Source: Protonemura montana
Lineage: Eukaryota > Arthropoda > Insecta > Plecoptera > Nemouridae
NCBI GenBank assembly: GCA_947568835.1
Contig: OX387612.1
Coordinates: 5,394,001 to 5,458,000 of the forward strand
DNA length: 64,000 nucleotides
Direction: 5' to 3'
The translations under genes and the position numbers were made by a program. This document shows, one piece after another, positions 56,701 through 61,844 of this stretch (within the stretch, counting starts at the first letter, position 1; every line of letters begins with the position of its first letter). Below the pieces are notes generated by a model that made no database searches, was not told the DNA's origin, and was given only the letters and a program-made list of their open reading frames with translations.

Positions 56701-58638
56701 CGCTTTATCGAAGACCAGCGCCACAGCACGACCGACAACGGAACTAACATCGAAGCGGACGCGTCGGCCGAGCAGGTGGCTACATTATCTCTGGAGCCCG
56801 CTCAGATGTCCAGCTCTAAGCTACAGGAATTGCTGTTGAAACGCCTCCAAGACGACGAAGTCAGGAGGGAGGAGACGCAGAGTTTGCCGGGTCACGTGAC
56901 TATGGCGACGCAGACTGATAAGGATAGGTCTACACAGACGGATCCACCGAGAAGGCGGTGAGTTCTGTGAGCTGGCGCACCTCGATGAAGGCTTGAAGTT
57001 GCTTTTTCAAAAATGAAAAAAAAAGTGATTGATGAAATACAATCTTGTGATGTATTTTCACAAATGTACCTCAAAAATTAAGTCATTGACACAGCCTTCA
57101 CAAAAAGTTAATAATTTAAATTTTGGGTTGATTCAGAGTCCCAATGCTTGTATTTACGAAAAATAGACCATAGGTACTATTAGCTAAAATACCGACACAA
57201 CTGGAAGATAAGTATAGTGTCAAAAAATGTAATTGTGCTATTATGCGCAGATTACTCGTTTGTTAGTCTGGTTTGCACTCAATTTACCTTCATTAGTGCA
57301 CATATGCATATGTCATATGCATTGACATTTTTAGCCGGTGACACCTACCGTTACCATGTGTTGCCAGCTCGTTTGCTTAGAAGACTTTAACATGGGCCCT
57401 GGGACTCTTACTTCATCTTACAAACCCAATGTCTTAAAGGTTACTACTTTTTTACTTTAAATAACAGATTCGCTTTTATTTTCTAATAATCTTGTGAAAT
57501 TATCCGCAGGGCTCGCAGCGACAACGGATCCTTAACAGAAGACGAACTGGAGACGGAGACGACCTCCTCCACCGGCCGCTGGATACGACGCTACCACGGC
57601 AGCCGCCGCAAGGGGCGTTCCAATCGCACGAATGGCGTCGCCAACGGTGGCGTCACCAAGCGGCACAAAATCAAAACGCCAATACTCGAAGAGACGGAAA
57701 GCACAATTGACGCCGCCGAAATGGCAGGCTCTCTCTATTACGCAGACAACAAATCGAGCATGCTTCGTAGAAGATTGGTCAGGGAGAAAACGGTAAACGC
57801 TTCGACAAGCTTTGACACTGAAGACTCGCCTGGCTCGCCTGTTAGAATGAAGTCAGCTTCCCTGAAAGATTTAAGGTTTGGCAACGAAGATGAAGTAAGT
57901 GCTGTGACCGCTGTCTTGCCTAGTGTTGCTTTTCTAAAACAAAGGTCTATATCGGACGTTGTAGCACCGGTTCACACTGAATACCGAGATGGTGACCGCC
58001 ACAGGGCGTACTCGTCGATATTGAAGAATTCCAATAACTTTTCGGGACGTCGCAACTCGATTGGCGAAGCCGAAGCAAGGCGACAGTCAACGTCTGACGT
58101 TCACAAAAGGGTGAAGAGTTGGAGTGATGGTTTGAGCAAATCGACGTCGAATTTGGAGTCGCGAAGCCCGAAGAAGCCGTCTAGGTATATGGAGTGGTAC
58201 AAGACGAAAAAGGAATTTCGGGAAAGGGAGAAAGCGGAAAGGGAAGAAGATGCTGCGAAAAAGGCGAAAGTTATGATGAGTCAGGCTTCGATTAGTGATG
58301 AATTCCAGAGGCTTGAAACACCGTATAGAGAGAAGATAACAAAGAGTTTGAAACCGGTAAGGCTTGTTTCGAGCAAGAGTGAAGAGAAGCGGCAAGGGTT
58401 TATTAGTAAAAGTAGGGAAAAGTTGAGGTCGTTGGGTGATCACATCAGTGGGAAGGTGTTAGGCGTGCCGTCGTTTGAAGACGATTTAGACTCTGGCATT
58501 GCTATGTCTTCATTGCTGGCTGGTAATAAAAGAAAGAAGAATCAACAACTATTGGAAAAGAAGAGTGTGTTTACGATTGCTTACGATGATATGCATACCA
58601 AACAGCTGAGGCCGGATACGTCATCGCCGACGTATTGA
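20511..58638 (+). CDS. Cad86C: Cad86C-like cadherin, whole gene (about 24 coding exons, join)
   Basis: Single-pass cadherin expected at the plasma membrane, mediating calcium-dependent adhesion. Joining exons 2-24 gives an unbroken frame of 1510 codons; with predicted exon 1 the protein is 1534 residues. Numbering from position 20511, I see a signal peptide ending near A40 and about six cadherin repeats, with linker motifs DVQDTAPVF (259-267), NTPPYF (379-384), DVNDNPPVF (493-501) and DVNDETPRF (601-609). A furin-type RRQKR follows at 679-683, then a membrane-adjacent domain at about 718-805, one helix at about 814-837, and a basic, Ser-rich tail of about 697 residues. Potential N-glycosylation sites include NHS, NGT, NTS, NVT, NFT and NQT. 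The architecture and several blocks match insect Cad86C from memory; Drosophila Cad86C is a long-tailed cadherin expressed in the eye morphogenetic furrow. Related insect cadherins such as Cad89D are the alternative. Confidence 0.82.
21264..21318 (-). ncRNA. Hammerhead-ribozyme-like motif
   Basis: On the minus strand: GTGAAGAT, then a perfect 7-bp hairpin (GGCAGAG at 21283-21289 with CTCTGCC at 21294-21300), then AAAACGTCGG. This is the order of a hammerhead core (CUGAnGA, stem II, GAAAC). The core bases are imperfect, so catalysis is doubtful. Such motifs occur in Penelope-like elements. Confidence 0.5.
21775..22500. repeat. 86-bp array with head-to-head segments
   Basis: Positions 22010-22500 hold about six 86-bp copies (CTCTAGG anchors at 22094 and 22180) with GGTGCTATGGTGGTGCTAGT. 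Positions 21775-21960 hold about two copies of a related unit inverted (GACCTAGAGC versus GCTCTAGGTC), with a distinct CGACCGGTGGTATTATATAA segment. Confidence 0.88.
22501..24304. other. Intron 1 DNA with a repeat P copy
   Basis: No exon recognised. A repeat P copy at 23690-23850 is described separately. Confidence 0.5.
23690..23850 (-). mobile_element. Repeat family P, copy with hammerhead-like end
   Basis: Shares CTGGGTTTTGAATGCTAAAT and AACTAAATTTCCCAACGTTT with other P copies. Minus-strand end: GTAAC (complement of 23811-23815), GTTAC (complement of 23798-23802), then GAAACGTTGGG. The upstream core reads TTGATAA, one of the closest to the hammerhead consensus among P copies. Confidence 0.6.
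24305..24790 (-). repeat. 43-bp tandem array (about 11 copies), inverted twin of 0.5-1.5 kb
   Basis: Unit CTGGGCATGTGACTCTG plus CCCAGTGCAACTTTCACGTG, 43 bp. It shares unit and a unique head (to 24955) with the array in the ABRA intron, in opposite orientation. Located in predicted cadherin intron 1. Confidence 0.95.
24956..25980. other. Intron 1 DNA, no gene recognised
   Basis: Contains palindromic TGACGTCA near 25673 (another at 24949) and a (GCCGAC)n-type run at about 25694-25717 that mirrors the hexanucleotide run near 19.08 kb. Confidence 0.4.
25985..26395. repeat. 57-bp GC-rich tandem array (about 7 copies)
   Basis: Unit CGCTCAGACGCGCTGTCAGT, AGATCCTCCTAACAGCGGAG, TGGGGAGACCCATGAAT; 57 bp, so a 19-residue frame stays open on both strands. 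No splice, promoter or family support for coding. Confidence 0.95.
26396..28094. other. Intron 1 DNA with repeat R copy 3
   Basis: R copy at about 26960-27245 (GATTACTCGCATTTGAAACT, then CGCCTACCGTTATCAC). Positions 26600-26730 are GC-richer without recognised function. Confidence 0.5.
26960..27245 (+). mobile_element. Dispersed repeat family R, copy 3
   Basis: TTATTTCTCGCAGATTACTC, GGTTTACGTTCAATTAATCT, GATTGATAAACATGTCTCAA and TTCGTTTGCTCACCAGAA appear in the order typical of R. Confidence 0.75.
28095..29155 (+). repeat. 70-bp tandem array (about 15 copies)
   Basis: Same unit as 15075-16060 and 16605-16920. Copies differ at a few positions (TCCTTTGCG versus TTCTTTGCG versus TACTTTGCG; GCGATTGC variants), and variants recur in blocks, for example CGATTGC at 28484 and 28624 (two units apart). 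This suggests multi-unit duplication. Confidence 0.95.
29156..30729. other. Intron 1 DNA, nothing firmly recognised
   Basis: A splice-like segment at 29470-29515 (TTTCTACAG / ACATG-GTAAAT) is a rival first exon for the cadherin but weaker than 20511-20582. Confidence 0.35.
30730..30920 (+). mobile_element. Repeat T: inverted-repeat element with tRNA-like core
   Basis: Near-perfect terminal inverted repeats 30744-30772 and 30875-30903 (AACACTATAACCGTCTCA versus GACGGTTATAGTGTT). Between them lies a tRNA-like segment of about 75 bp (30803-30878). It has a TAGCTCAAATGG A-box, a GGTTCGAGTCC B-box, and ends TGTCCAA/TTTGGGCA that pair like an acceptor stem. Same family at 38231-38454 and 41181-41500. 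Confidence 0.7.
30921..33011. other. Intron 1 DNA, no gene recognised
   Basis: Contains an (ATT)n microsatellite at about 32727-32755 and a truncated R copy at about 32860-32935 that lies directly against other sequence at GACTGGTGAGAG. Confidence 0.5.
33012..33385 (+). mobile_element. 5S-derived SINE, 5'-truncated
   Basis: From GGTGACCATCATACACATGA to the tail CGTTAAACACCACAAAATAA. It lacks most of the 5S-like head and lies only about 25 bp upstream of the cadherin exon 2 acceptor. Confidence 0.85.
33410..33596 (+). CDS. Cad86C: Cadherin exon 2
   Basis: Acceptor TTCTAG/ACTC and donor TTAG/GTGAGG; phase 0 in, 1 out. Encodes the hydrophobic end of the signal peptide (TLTLLALFANAPWVLA), the mature start NNYPLFD and the first strands of cadherin repeat 1 (LLVPVNTEVGAAIYRLRGRD, residues 25-87). 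Confidence 0.9.
33911..34045 (+). CDS. Cad86C: Cadherin exon 3
   Basis: Acceptor ATCAG/GAGA, donor CAGG/GTGAGA; phase 1 in, 1 out. Continues repeat 1 (residues 87-132). A cysteine pair, LPCLTNHSFC, includes a possible N-glycosylation site, and the exon ends with KVSVKDTQG. Confidence 0.9.
34150..34660 (+). repeat. 68-bp tandem array (about 7.5 copies) in cadherin intron 3
   Basis: Frame starts 34191, 34259, 34327, 34463 and so on fall on a 68-bp period. The unit (GGTCCTTGGTGCTGTTGGAC, AGGAGCAGCCAACACAGTGT) resembles the middle of the 5S-derived SINE (CCTTGGTGCTCTTCGACAGG). The same unit fills cadherin intron 7. Confidence 0.95.
34720..34904 (+). CDS. Cad86C: Cadherin exon 4
   Basis: Acceptor GAAG/GACAC, donor TTGG/GTGAGT; phase 1 in, 0 out. 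Finishes repeat 1 (TTTIGCTIKGSNGTT) and starts repeat 2 with SLLLVKEDAKKGTVLGYV (residues 132-193). It sits 60 bp past a 68-bp tandem array that fills most of the preceding intron. Confidence 0.9.
35180..35375. mobile_element. Repeat family P, two segments head-to-head
   Basis: A P segment in one orientation (TTAGACTCAAGTCTACTTGA to CAACTAAATTTCCC) is followed by the same terminal segment inverted (GGGAAATTTAGTTGTCCCTT to CATTTCAAATAG). The hammerhead-like portion is missing at the junction. Located in cadherin intron 4. Confidence 0.65.
35650..35775 (+). CDS. Cad86C: Cadherin exon 5
   Basis: Acceptor CACAG/GGTT, donor AATG/GTGAGT; phase 0 both ends (residues 194-235). Carries the LDFELQSMYTLTVCAM strand, the variant of the canonical LDxE calcium-site motif in repeat 2. 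Confidence 0.9.
35776..37108. other. Cadherin intron 5 with a relic of repeat T
   Basis: At 36250-36335 an end of repeat T (GGGGTATTTTATTATTAAGA, CTCTCAAAATTGGTGCCC, GGGGACTCAAACCCAG) is present without its partner. The rest is unrecognised AT-rich DNA. Confidence 0.45.
37109..37249 (+). CDS. Cad86C: Cadherin exon 6
   Basis: Acceptor TTCACAG/GATG, donor AGCCC/GTAAGA; phase 0 both ends, 47 codons (residues 236-282). Ends repeat 2 with AVVDVQDTAPVF, a DxNDN-type calcium linker in which the second N position is changed, and opens repeat 3. Confidence 0.9.
37318..38015 (+). mobile_element. Repeat family P, interrupted copy
   Basis: Positions 37321-37370 carry the hammerhead-like end in plus orientation: CTGAAGAA, GTAAC (37330-37334), GTTGC (37343-37347), GAAGCGTCGGG. 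The next part of the family consensus (CCCTTACTTAGCATTCAAAA) resumes at 37919, leaving about 540 bp of unrelated DNA between. Located in cadherin intron 6. Confidence 0.5.
38231..38454 (+). mobile_element. Repeat T: tRNA-like core between inverted repeats
   Basis: Ends AGGAACAATACTGCCCTCTC and GAGAGATTATCAGTGTTCCT are inverted repeats. The core has GTAGCTCAATTGGTTAGAGC (A-box) and GGGGTTTGAGTCCCC (T-arm with B-box). Left of the tRNA part is GGAGATCCGTCATTCTCATC, shared with the 41.3-kb copy. Confidence 0.7.
38810..39060 (+). mobile_element. 5S-derived SINE, 3' half
   Basis: From GGATTTGTGGAGGAATCCTG through CCTTCGGAAGGGACGTTAAG and GCCATTAGACCAGTGCCGCA to a CACCACAAATAATAATAA tail. In cadherin intron 6, ending about 100 bp before exon 7. 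Confidence 0.85.
39158..39281 (+). CDS. Cad86C: Cadherin exon 7
   Basis: Acceptor TTCTCAG/GGCG, donor ATCGG/GTGAGA; phase 0 in, 1 out (residues 283-324). Encodes IVHAEDGDRGSPRDLRYGLV, with the AxDxDxG calcium motif of repeat 3, then SEGNPFTPYFQVEERS. Confidence 0.9.
39430..40128 (+). repeat. 68-bp tandem array (about 10 copies) in cadherin intron 7
   Basis: Same 68-bp unit as 34150-34660. The first two copies carry GTTGAACAGGAGCAGCTAAC rather than GTTGGACAGGAGCAGCCAAC. The array ends at AGAAGCAG about 36 bp before exon 8. Confidence 0.95.
40165..40357 (+). CDS. Cad86C: Cadherin exon 8
   Basis: Acceptor TTGCAG/GCAAG, donor AGCAA/GTGAGT; phase 1 in, 2 out (residues 324-388). Finishes repeat 3, ending in GELGNTPPYFDNS. 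The usual DxNDNxPxF linker is reduced to NTPPYF, implying a weakened calcium site. Confidence 0.9.
40380..40835 (-). repeat. About 70-bp tandem array of tRNA-like units (about 6.5 copies), cadherin intron 8
   Basis: Read on the minus strand, each unit has GGTAGTGAGAGCGCC (A-box/D-arm-like), CTGCCTTGCATTCAG (anticodon-arm-like with TGC in the loop) and CCAGGTTCGATCCTGG (T-arm with a B-box one base short). No unit folds as a perfect tRNA, so I call it tRNA-derived. Confidence 0.7.
41029..41119 (+). CDS. Cad86C: Cadherin exon 9
   Basis: Acceptor TTTCAG/CTACG, donor ATTTG/GTGAGC; phase 2 in, 0 out (residues 388-418). Begins repeat 4 with NYVARVAENSPQGVAL, carrying the conserved xxxENSPxG strand. 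Confidence 0.9.
41181..41500 (-). mobile_element. Repeat T, minus-strand copy with internal rearrangement
   Basis: Minus-strand tRNA-like part at about 41210-41285 (complement of GGGACTCGAACCCCGATCTC) and inverted-repeat ends near 41188 and 41498. A compact hairpin (CCTCTCAAAAATT with CAATTTTTAAGAGG, 41456-41488) suggests a second nested end. In cadherin intron 9. Confidence 0.6.
41584..41736 (+). CDS. Cad86C: Cadherin exon 10
   Basis: Acceptor GTTCCAG/GGCA, donor TCACC/GTGAGT; phase 0 both ends, 51 codons (residues 419-469). Encodes GVFSLSFENNNGTFEISP and LDYEERKQLQFT, the LDYE calcium motif of repeat 4. Confidence 0.92.
41865..43490 (+). repeat. 53-bp tandem array (about 30 copies) in cadherin intron 10
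   Basis: Unit CGCTAATGTTAAACGTCCTG, CCATTGGGTTTACAGGTTTA, GTCAGAGTCACAG; 53 bp. The GTTTAGTCAGAGTCACAGCG part matches the left end of dispersed repeat R, suggesting the array grew from an R fragment. Confidence 0.95.
43667..43825 (+). CDS. Cad86C: Cadherin exon 11
   Basis: Acceptor TTCCAG/ATTG, donor CACAG/GTGGGA; phase 0 both ends, 53 codons (residues 470-522). Contains the fully canonical linker LDDVNDNPPVF followed by repeat 5 strand A, YVVEIPENVTAGTRL. Confidence 0.95.
43826..44857. other. Cadherin intron 11, nothing recognised
   Basis: AT-rich intron without a recognised repeat; acceptor CCTCTAG at its end. Confidence 0.5.
44858..45011 (+). CDS. Cad86C: Cadherin exon 12
   Basis: Acceptor CCTCTAG/GTCC, donor TTCAG/GTAAGA; phase 0 in, 1 out (residues 523-574). 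Encodes QAEDVDTGMSGKIQY, LTLDPYTGVISVA and FDREAAS, the standard calcium-binding and strand motifs of repeat 5. Confidence 0.93.
45186..45361 (+). CDS. Cad86C: Cadherin exon 13
   Basis: Acceptor CTAACAG/AGTTC, donor TTGAAG/GTTTGT (weaker donor); phase 1 in, 0 out (residues 574-632). Contains LTVEARDMEGGGNRA, KLVDVNDETPRF and the first strands of repeat 6, with an NFT glycosylation site. Confidence 0.92.
45380..45640. repeat. SINE head fragment next to 114-bp repeat fragment, cadherin intron 13
   Basis: 45395-45455 matches the 5S-like head (CCAAAGTTAAGCAACACTGC, CAGGCATTGGATGAGTTACC). Immediately after (45465-45640) come about 1.5 copies of the 114-bp unit found at 13.3-14.3 kb. Confidence 0.75.
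45906..46002 (+). CDS. Cad86C: Cadherin exon 14
   Basis: Acceptor TTTCAG/GCAAC, donor CACAG/GTGAGA; phase 0 in, 1 out (residues 633-665). Encodes ATDLDAEPPNNIIRYEI and NKFYLDDITG. The following intron is 5.0 kb and almost entirely a 63-bp tandem array. Confidence 0.92.
46215..50885. repeat. 63-bp giant tandem array (about 74 copies) in cadherin intron 14
   Basis: Unit ATGTCGTCATCGATACACAA, GCACTGGCTTGGCATGGACG, CTATAGCCGGAGAATGTGTC, GCG; 63 bp (21 codons). It stays open in several frames on both strands over 4.65 kb. It fills almost the whole 5.0-kb intron between exons 14 and 15, whose coding phases match across it. Unusual copies (GACTTGG at 47191 and 48514) are 1323 bp (21 units) apart, showing a higher-order duplication. 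Confidence 0.97.
51016..51123 (+). CDS. Cad86C: Cadherin exon 15 (furin-type site)
   Basis: Acceptor CACCAG/GTGAG, donor CTCG/GTGAGT; phase 1 in, 1 out (residues 665-701). Begins GELTLLEALVPL, then RGRRQKREF, a strong R-x-K/R-R proprotein-convertase consensus in the repeat 6 loop, then IGLTVRAYDLG. Confidence 0.9.
51186..51575 (+). mobile_element. Dispersed repeat family R, copy in cadherin intron 15
   Basis: ATAGCGCTAATTTTAAATGG, GGTGGAGTCACCGTCGTTTC, GATTACTTGCATTTGAGACT and GTGTTGCCGGCTCGTTTGCT in order. One of the best-preserved copies. Confidence 0.8.
51802..52015 (+). CDS. Cad86C: Cadherin exon 16
   Basis: Acceptor CACCAG/GTGTA, donor GATAA/GTGAGT; phase 1 in, 2 out (residues 701-772). 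Ends repeat 6 (VPHRWSHANVRVYPPE) and begins the membrane-adjacent domain, with MRFVVAGSRPDLEQTERM and MTGGRVKVTQVLPY. Confidence 0.92.
52276..52375 (+). CDS. Cad86C: Cadherin exon 17
   Basis: Acceptor CTTACAG/GAGTG, donor CCAGTG/GTAAGT; phase 2 in, 0 out (residues 772-805). Encodes VVVATVMYDAASVVDVSELQ, the second half of the membrane-adjacent domain, and an NQT glycosylation site. Confidence 0.9.
52525..52735 (-). mobile_element. 5S-derived SINE, minus strand, in cadherin intron 17
   Basis: Reverse complement shows GGATTTGTGGAGGAATCCTG, CATACACATGACCAG and the 5S-like head GGTGTGCTAGAAACACTGGT... with AAGTTAATCAACACTGCGTC. About 50 bp between head and body are altered. Confidence 0.75.
52963..53093 (+). 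CDS. Cad86C: Cadherin exon 18 (transmembrane helix)
   Basis: Acceptor GATTTCAG/AGAGA, donor GTAAA/GTAAGT; phase 0 in, 2 out (residues 806-849). One helix of about 24 hydrophobic residues (814-837) is followed by a cysteine cluster, CCACPCC, likely palmitoylated, and LLYVPVK. Confidence 0.93.
53479..53567 (+). CDS. Cad86C: Cadherin exon 19
   Basis: Acceptor GATTTCAG/AACTC, donor GCAAG/GTAAGA; phase 2 in, 1 out (residues 849-879). Start of the cytoplasmic tail: TRSKIHASEENVHLVVKEHG. No motif recognised. Confidence 0.85.
53753..54027 (+). CDS. Cad86C: Cadherin exon 20
   Basis: Acceptor TTTTCAG/CTGG, donor CAACG/GTAATT; phase 1 in, 0 out (residues 879-970). Charged cytoplasmic sequence, Arg- and Asp-rich, with EAYARERNVNHAVREVYLED. 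No catalytic motif. Confidence 0.88.
54028..55069. other. Cadherin intron 20 with a partial tRNA-like repeat
   Basis: At 54615-54672, GGGCATCACCCATGGCTGGT followed by CGGGGTTCGAGTCCCC and TTAAGCATC is the 3' half of repeat T's tRNA-like core. The inverted-repeat ends are not clear. Confidence 0.5.
55070..55157 (+). CDS. Cad86C: Cadherin exon 21
   Basis: Acceptor GGTTTCAG/ATTC, donor AAGAG/GTAACC; phase 0 in, 1 out (residues 971-1000). Encodes ARQTSEDEEEDSMRRHEVER, an acidic block, in the frame fixed by its neighbours. A longer overlapping open frame in another register is not used. Confidence 0.75.
55462..55995 (+). mobile_element. 5S-derived SINE, full length with internal duplication
   Basis: Head: ACCGGTTCTCGTGAGATCAC, CAAAGTTAAGCAACACTGCG, GTATTGAATGGGTGACC (5S A-, intermediate and C-box region). 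After GGAGGGATGAAAGTTAA the head restarts (AAGTTAAGCAACACAGCGCT) and a second GTTCTGTTCGGGAAAGAGG follows. Tail: CGTTAAGCACCCCAAATAAA. In cadherin intron 21. Confidence 0.88.
56039..56238 (+). CDS. Cad86C: Cadherin exon 22
   Basis: Acceptor TCGCAG/GTTCC, donor GACAG/GTACAC; phase 1 in, 0 out (residues 1000-1066). Contains GYRRRRAEEDSADLSTAAAA and FYIREGDAEILRLLTRGRQE. It starts about 45 bp after the tail of a full SINE. Confidence 0.87.
56462..56565. mobile_element. Repeat T end-to-end hairpin relic
   Basis: TTCTCAAAAATTGATGCTCA and GAATCAATTTTTGAGATGCA are near-adjacent inverted ends of repeat T with the tRNA-like core deleted. In cadherin intron 22. Confidence 0.6.
56680..56957 (+). CDS. 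Cad86C: Cadherin exon 23
   Basis: Acceptor CTCCACAG/GGCA, donor AGGCG/GTGAGT; phase 0 in, 2 out (residues 1067-1159). Contains KDIIMRRFIEDQRHS, SSKLQELLLKRLQDDEVRRE (possible short coiled coil) and MATQTDKDRSTQTDPP. Confidence 0.9.
57120..57445 (+). mobile_element. Dispersed repeat family R, copy in cadherin intron 23
   Basis: GATTCAGAGTCCCAATGCTT, GCGCAGATTACTCGTTTGTT, CACCTACCGTTACCATGTGT and GCCAGCTCGTTTGCTTAGAA in R order; diverged. Confidence 0.65.
57510..58638 (+). CDS. Cad86C: Cadherin exon 24 (terminal, long tail, stop TGA)
   Basis: Acceptor ATCCGCAG/GGCT; phase 2 in; stop TGA at 58636-58638 (residues 1159-1534). A single large exon rich in Ser, Lys, Arg and Glu. It includes GRWIRRYHGSRRKGRSNR, KKPSRYMEWYKTKKEFRERE with a charged helical run, and KRQGFISKSREKLRSLGDH. 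The end, DTSSPTY, does not fit a class I PDZ ligand. The helical YMEWYKTKKEF block looks like the best candidate for a binding site. Confidence 0.92.
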
Positions 58639-58689
58639 TGAGAGGATGGTTAATAGGTGAATTTTTAGCAGTGTAAATTTAAACCGTTG

Positions 58690-59110
58690 GGTTTTTTTGG
58701 CTGGGTCACAGTGATAATTTTAAACTGTTTCCGTAAAAAAAATACCAACTGATCGATTAGTAACGAGACAAAAATGGTTCTAAAGTGTTTTGAAAATGGT
58801 TTCTAGGTGGAGTCACCGTCGTTTTGAGTGTTAAGAAATTTCATTTAGTTATTTCTCGCAGATTACTCGCATTTGAGACTGGTCTTAAATAGTTAAAACA
58901 TTGATATACGTGCATCAATATTTCAAGTTGTAATTACTTAAATGATTACTTATTAAATTACTTATCTTAAATGATATTTTTTTTAAAGAGGAAGTTTGCA
59001 AGTGCCATCGGGTGGACACCACCGTTACCACGTGTTGCCGGCCTCGTTTGCTCTGCAGAATGTATAATATTTATCGCTGGGAATCTGACTAAACCTTAAA
59101 AACTTAATTA
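58690..59110 (+). mobile_element. Dispersed repeat family R, copy in cadherin 3' UTR
   Basis: GGCTGGGTCACAGTGATAAT, GGTGGAGTCACCGTCGTTTT, AGATTACTCGCATTTGAGAC and CGTGTTGCCGGCCTCGTTTG in order. Confidence 0.75.
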
Positions 59111-59627
59111 TGTAACTAAAATCTTATGAAGTGTTCTTGAAAAGGGACAAATGACCATCTGAAGTCAATGAAGATGTTTGATATTTTGCTCGTCGAGAGA
59201 ATTGGTGCAATTGCTTTAAAAACGGATTCCGTCCAAGTTTTGTGTTAATGAAATTGACTGTCAATATATTACTCTAGCGGTCGATATTATTATATTTAAG
59301 AAAATATCAATATATCAATAGATATCAAAGATGTCACTAATATAGGCAGGTAAGAATGATGTGTAACTGTACATACCATATTGTAAGGAAATATTTTTTA
59401 ATGCTAACAGTTAGGCTGTTTCTGTGTATAGCTATAGTAAAGGTTCTTTTATATGATATTTATTTGAAATTAAAGTGCACTTTTAGTAATCTTGTAAAAT
59501 ATAACTAAAAATACAAGTGTTTTTTCGTGACTGCTCAAAATTGCTAGACATTCGAGAGTTAATATCCATGTCTAGTTAAAATTGATCTGTGTAAATATTT
59601 ATGCTGTGTAAAAAACTAAAATATTGT

Positions 59628-59633
59628 AATAAA
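59628..59633 (+). terminator. Polyadenylation signal AATAAA
   Basis: Canonical AATAAA about 990 bp after the cadherin stop, followed by a GT-rich and T-rich stretch (from about 59680). Earlier weaker ATTAAA-like sites exist. Confidence 0.45.
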
Positions 59634-59655
59634 ATTATGAATACAATAGTGAACA

Positions 59656-61669
59656 TGTTCACAATTCTAAAAAAAAGGTAAATATTTGTTTCTTTGTTTT
59701 ATTTTCTGGTCCACATCTTCGTAATTAACGTTTAAATTCATACACTTTTACTTTAACTAATTATTAAGTTTCAATTTTCTAATAACTACTTTTCATTTCG
59801 CTAAAGACTTATAAATATCCACGGTTCACACCAGTAAATCTTCAGGGAATTCAACTTTAGATTCAGTAATGCGGAATTCCACTGCATAGTACCTCCATGC
59901 TTACTCTAGCGTGACCAAGCATCGAAGAAAGCCATGCTATCTTGTACAACTAAAAGCATAATTAATTAATTAGCTCAAATTAACATAAACAGCTGTCCGC
60001 GTCGTTACGGTGGTCGACGATCAGCCATGCGCTCACTTCCATTAAATTGAGATTTTAAATTGAGATTTAATTTCATTAATATTATCTTTATATTTGTTTT
60101 TGTTTGGTCCGTGTATCTTTATTGTCCTTCCGCGATGGACTGAACCAAATATAATTTCAATGCCCAACAATTCTAGTTTTTAATTTATAAACTAACTAAA
60201 GATTAGTATTGGGCTGTTATCAATTAAGCTACGTTGAGTGTCGTCGTGATTTTGCAACATATGCGTACATCAAACAGTTTCCTGTTACATAATGTACCTA
60301 TAGGGTGCTCTATCCAGGAATTTGACATAATCATGGAGACCTAACTCACAAAATGAGAGTGCATAAGGCGGGAAAAATACTATACTTTCCAAAGATTATT
60401 ATGCTTTAACCTTTGAGGTAAAAATGATAATTAGAATCTAGCTCGATTGTTGTGGATAAAGGATTTCGTTTCGGCATACTAAGTTTATTTTCTCAAAAAT
60501 GTATTTAAATTTTCAAAAACGTTGGGCTGAATTTGAGAGAAAAAGTTAATTTTGACCAGCGAGGAAGATATTTCAAAAAAGAGCCCTGTTGTCCTAAAGT
60601 TTAAATTATTTTTCATTCAATTTCTAGCATTATAACTCCAACATTACAGCTAGAAAACCTTTTAAAAAATTTGTCTAAATTCATTGGGGTCTTTCTTCAC
60701 ATGAAATATATTTTGATGTAATCCAAATTTGGTTACAATTTCATTTTGAACAATGGCTAGTTGAATGGTTTGTATGAAGAATGGTTTATAACACCAATGT
60801 CATGGTTACGATAGATTTTAGTATACATATTATTTATTTTCAGATTAATAGATTGATAGATTTAATAGATTTTTTTAGTCTTACCGAATTTCGTAGAAAC
60901 CGCTTCGTAAACAAACACAAATGTCAAGCGATCACTTCCAAAAACGTCACAAAACTCAAAAACTTTAACCTTGCACTAAGTTAACATGCACTAACCTTGC
61001 ATGGTTAAAAATAACACAAAATAACACAAAATATGACTTGCCCCAACCAAACTTTCCTACACACTGAAACATCCATATTCACTTTCCTAGTTTTAGTGCA
61101 CATCGAAAGCATTCTAAGCATTTACACTTCCACTAGCAGTGAGCCACCTCCATGTTACCCATGGGATACTCACGACGCCTAACAAGTCGCTATTCGCGCT
61201 AATTGAACCGTAATTAGACCAGACAAGAGTGAGAAAGTAATACAGAAGACATGACTCTTGAGTTATTACGCGAATAAAGTGGGTCTCGCAGCGCACTTTT
61301 GTGATTAATGCTTTGTGCTTCTGAAGAAAGTTTGATTCATTTTTTTTTTCTTGCTTGTAACGATGCTCGCGCCTGTCTTGTGTATTTGCCAGACGAGTGT
61401 TGAAAGGGAACGTGTCATGTGCTGGTTTCACGGTCATGGGAATTCTTACTGTTTTATTTGTGTGTTCAAAGGTGGGGAGCCCCTTGACTGAGTTTAATCT
61501 CACAGAGGCACCCAATCCAATACCGCATATATCTTTTTGCGGTGTGAGTGGGGAGATATCGTTGCCGTTTTTTTTTATATACGATGTCATTTGCTGTTGC
61601 GCTGGCAGTAGTTGGGGTCAATTGAATTTGGAGTAAAGACTACGTTAGCGTTTTTAGATTCACTTTATA
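59656..61669. other. Intergenic, no gene recognised
   Basis: AT-rich DNA. Overlapping open frames at 61114-61636 on both strands have no recognisable domain or splice context. Confidence 0.5.
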
Positions 61670-61790
61670 TGTATAACCTTAACGCTAGTTTTGAGAAAAA
61701 CTATTTAACATTTTTTTTTTTTAATGCTAAGTACAAGCTAATTTTGCGACGTTTTGTAACTTATGCCTGTTTGTTCATCTAGGGTGATAG
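61670..61790 (-). mobile_element. Repeat family P, degraded copy
   Basis: AACGCTAGTTTTGAGAAAAA, AATGCTAAGTACAAGCTAAT, TTGCGACGTTTTGTAAC. The minus-strand hairpin partner (GTTTG at 61769-61773) no longer pairs fully, so the hammerhead-like fold has decayed here. Confidence 0.5.
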
Positions 61791-61844
61791 AAGTGGTCAG
61801 TTGATAGCAGTTGCCGATTTTCACGACTGGTATCACCCCTGCGA

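Larger units (their letters stand above)
58639..59655 (+). other. Cadherin 3' UTR
   Basis: Runs from the stop to just past the AATAAA at 59628-59633. It contains a copy of dispersed repeat R (58690-59110), so any transcript using this end carries repeat sequence. Confidence 0.6.

Noticed and set aside
61114..61636. 158-codon minus and 79-codon plus frames
   Set aside because: Overlap each other and have no recognisable domain, signal or splice context.
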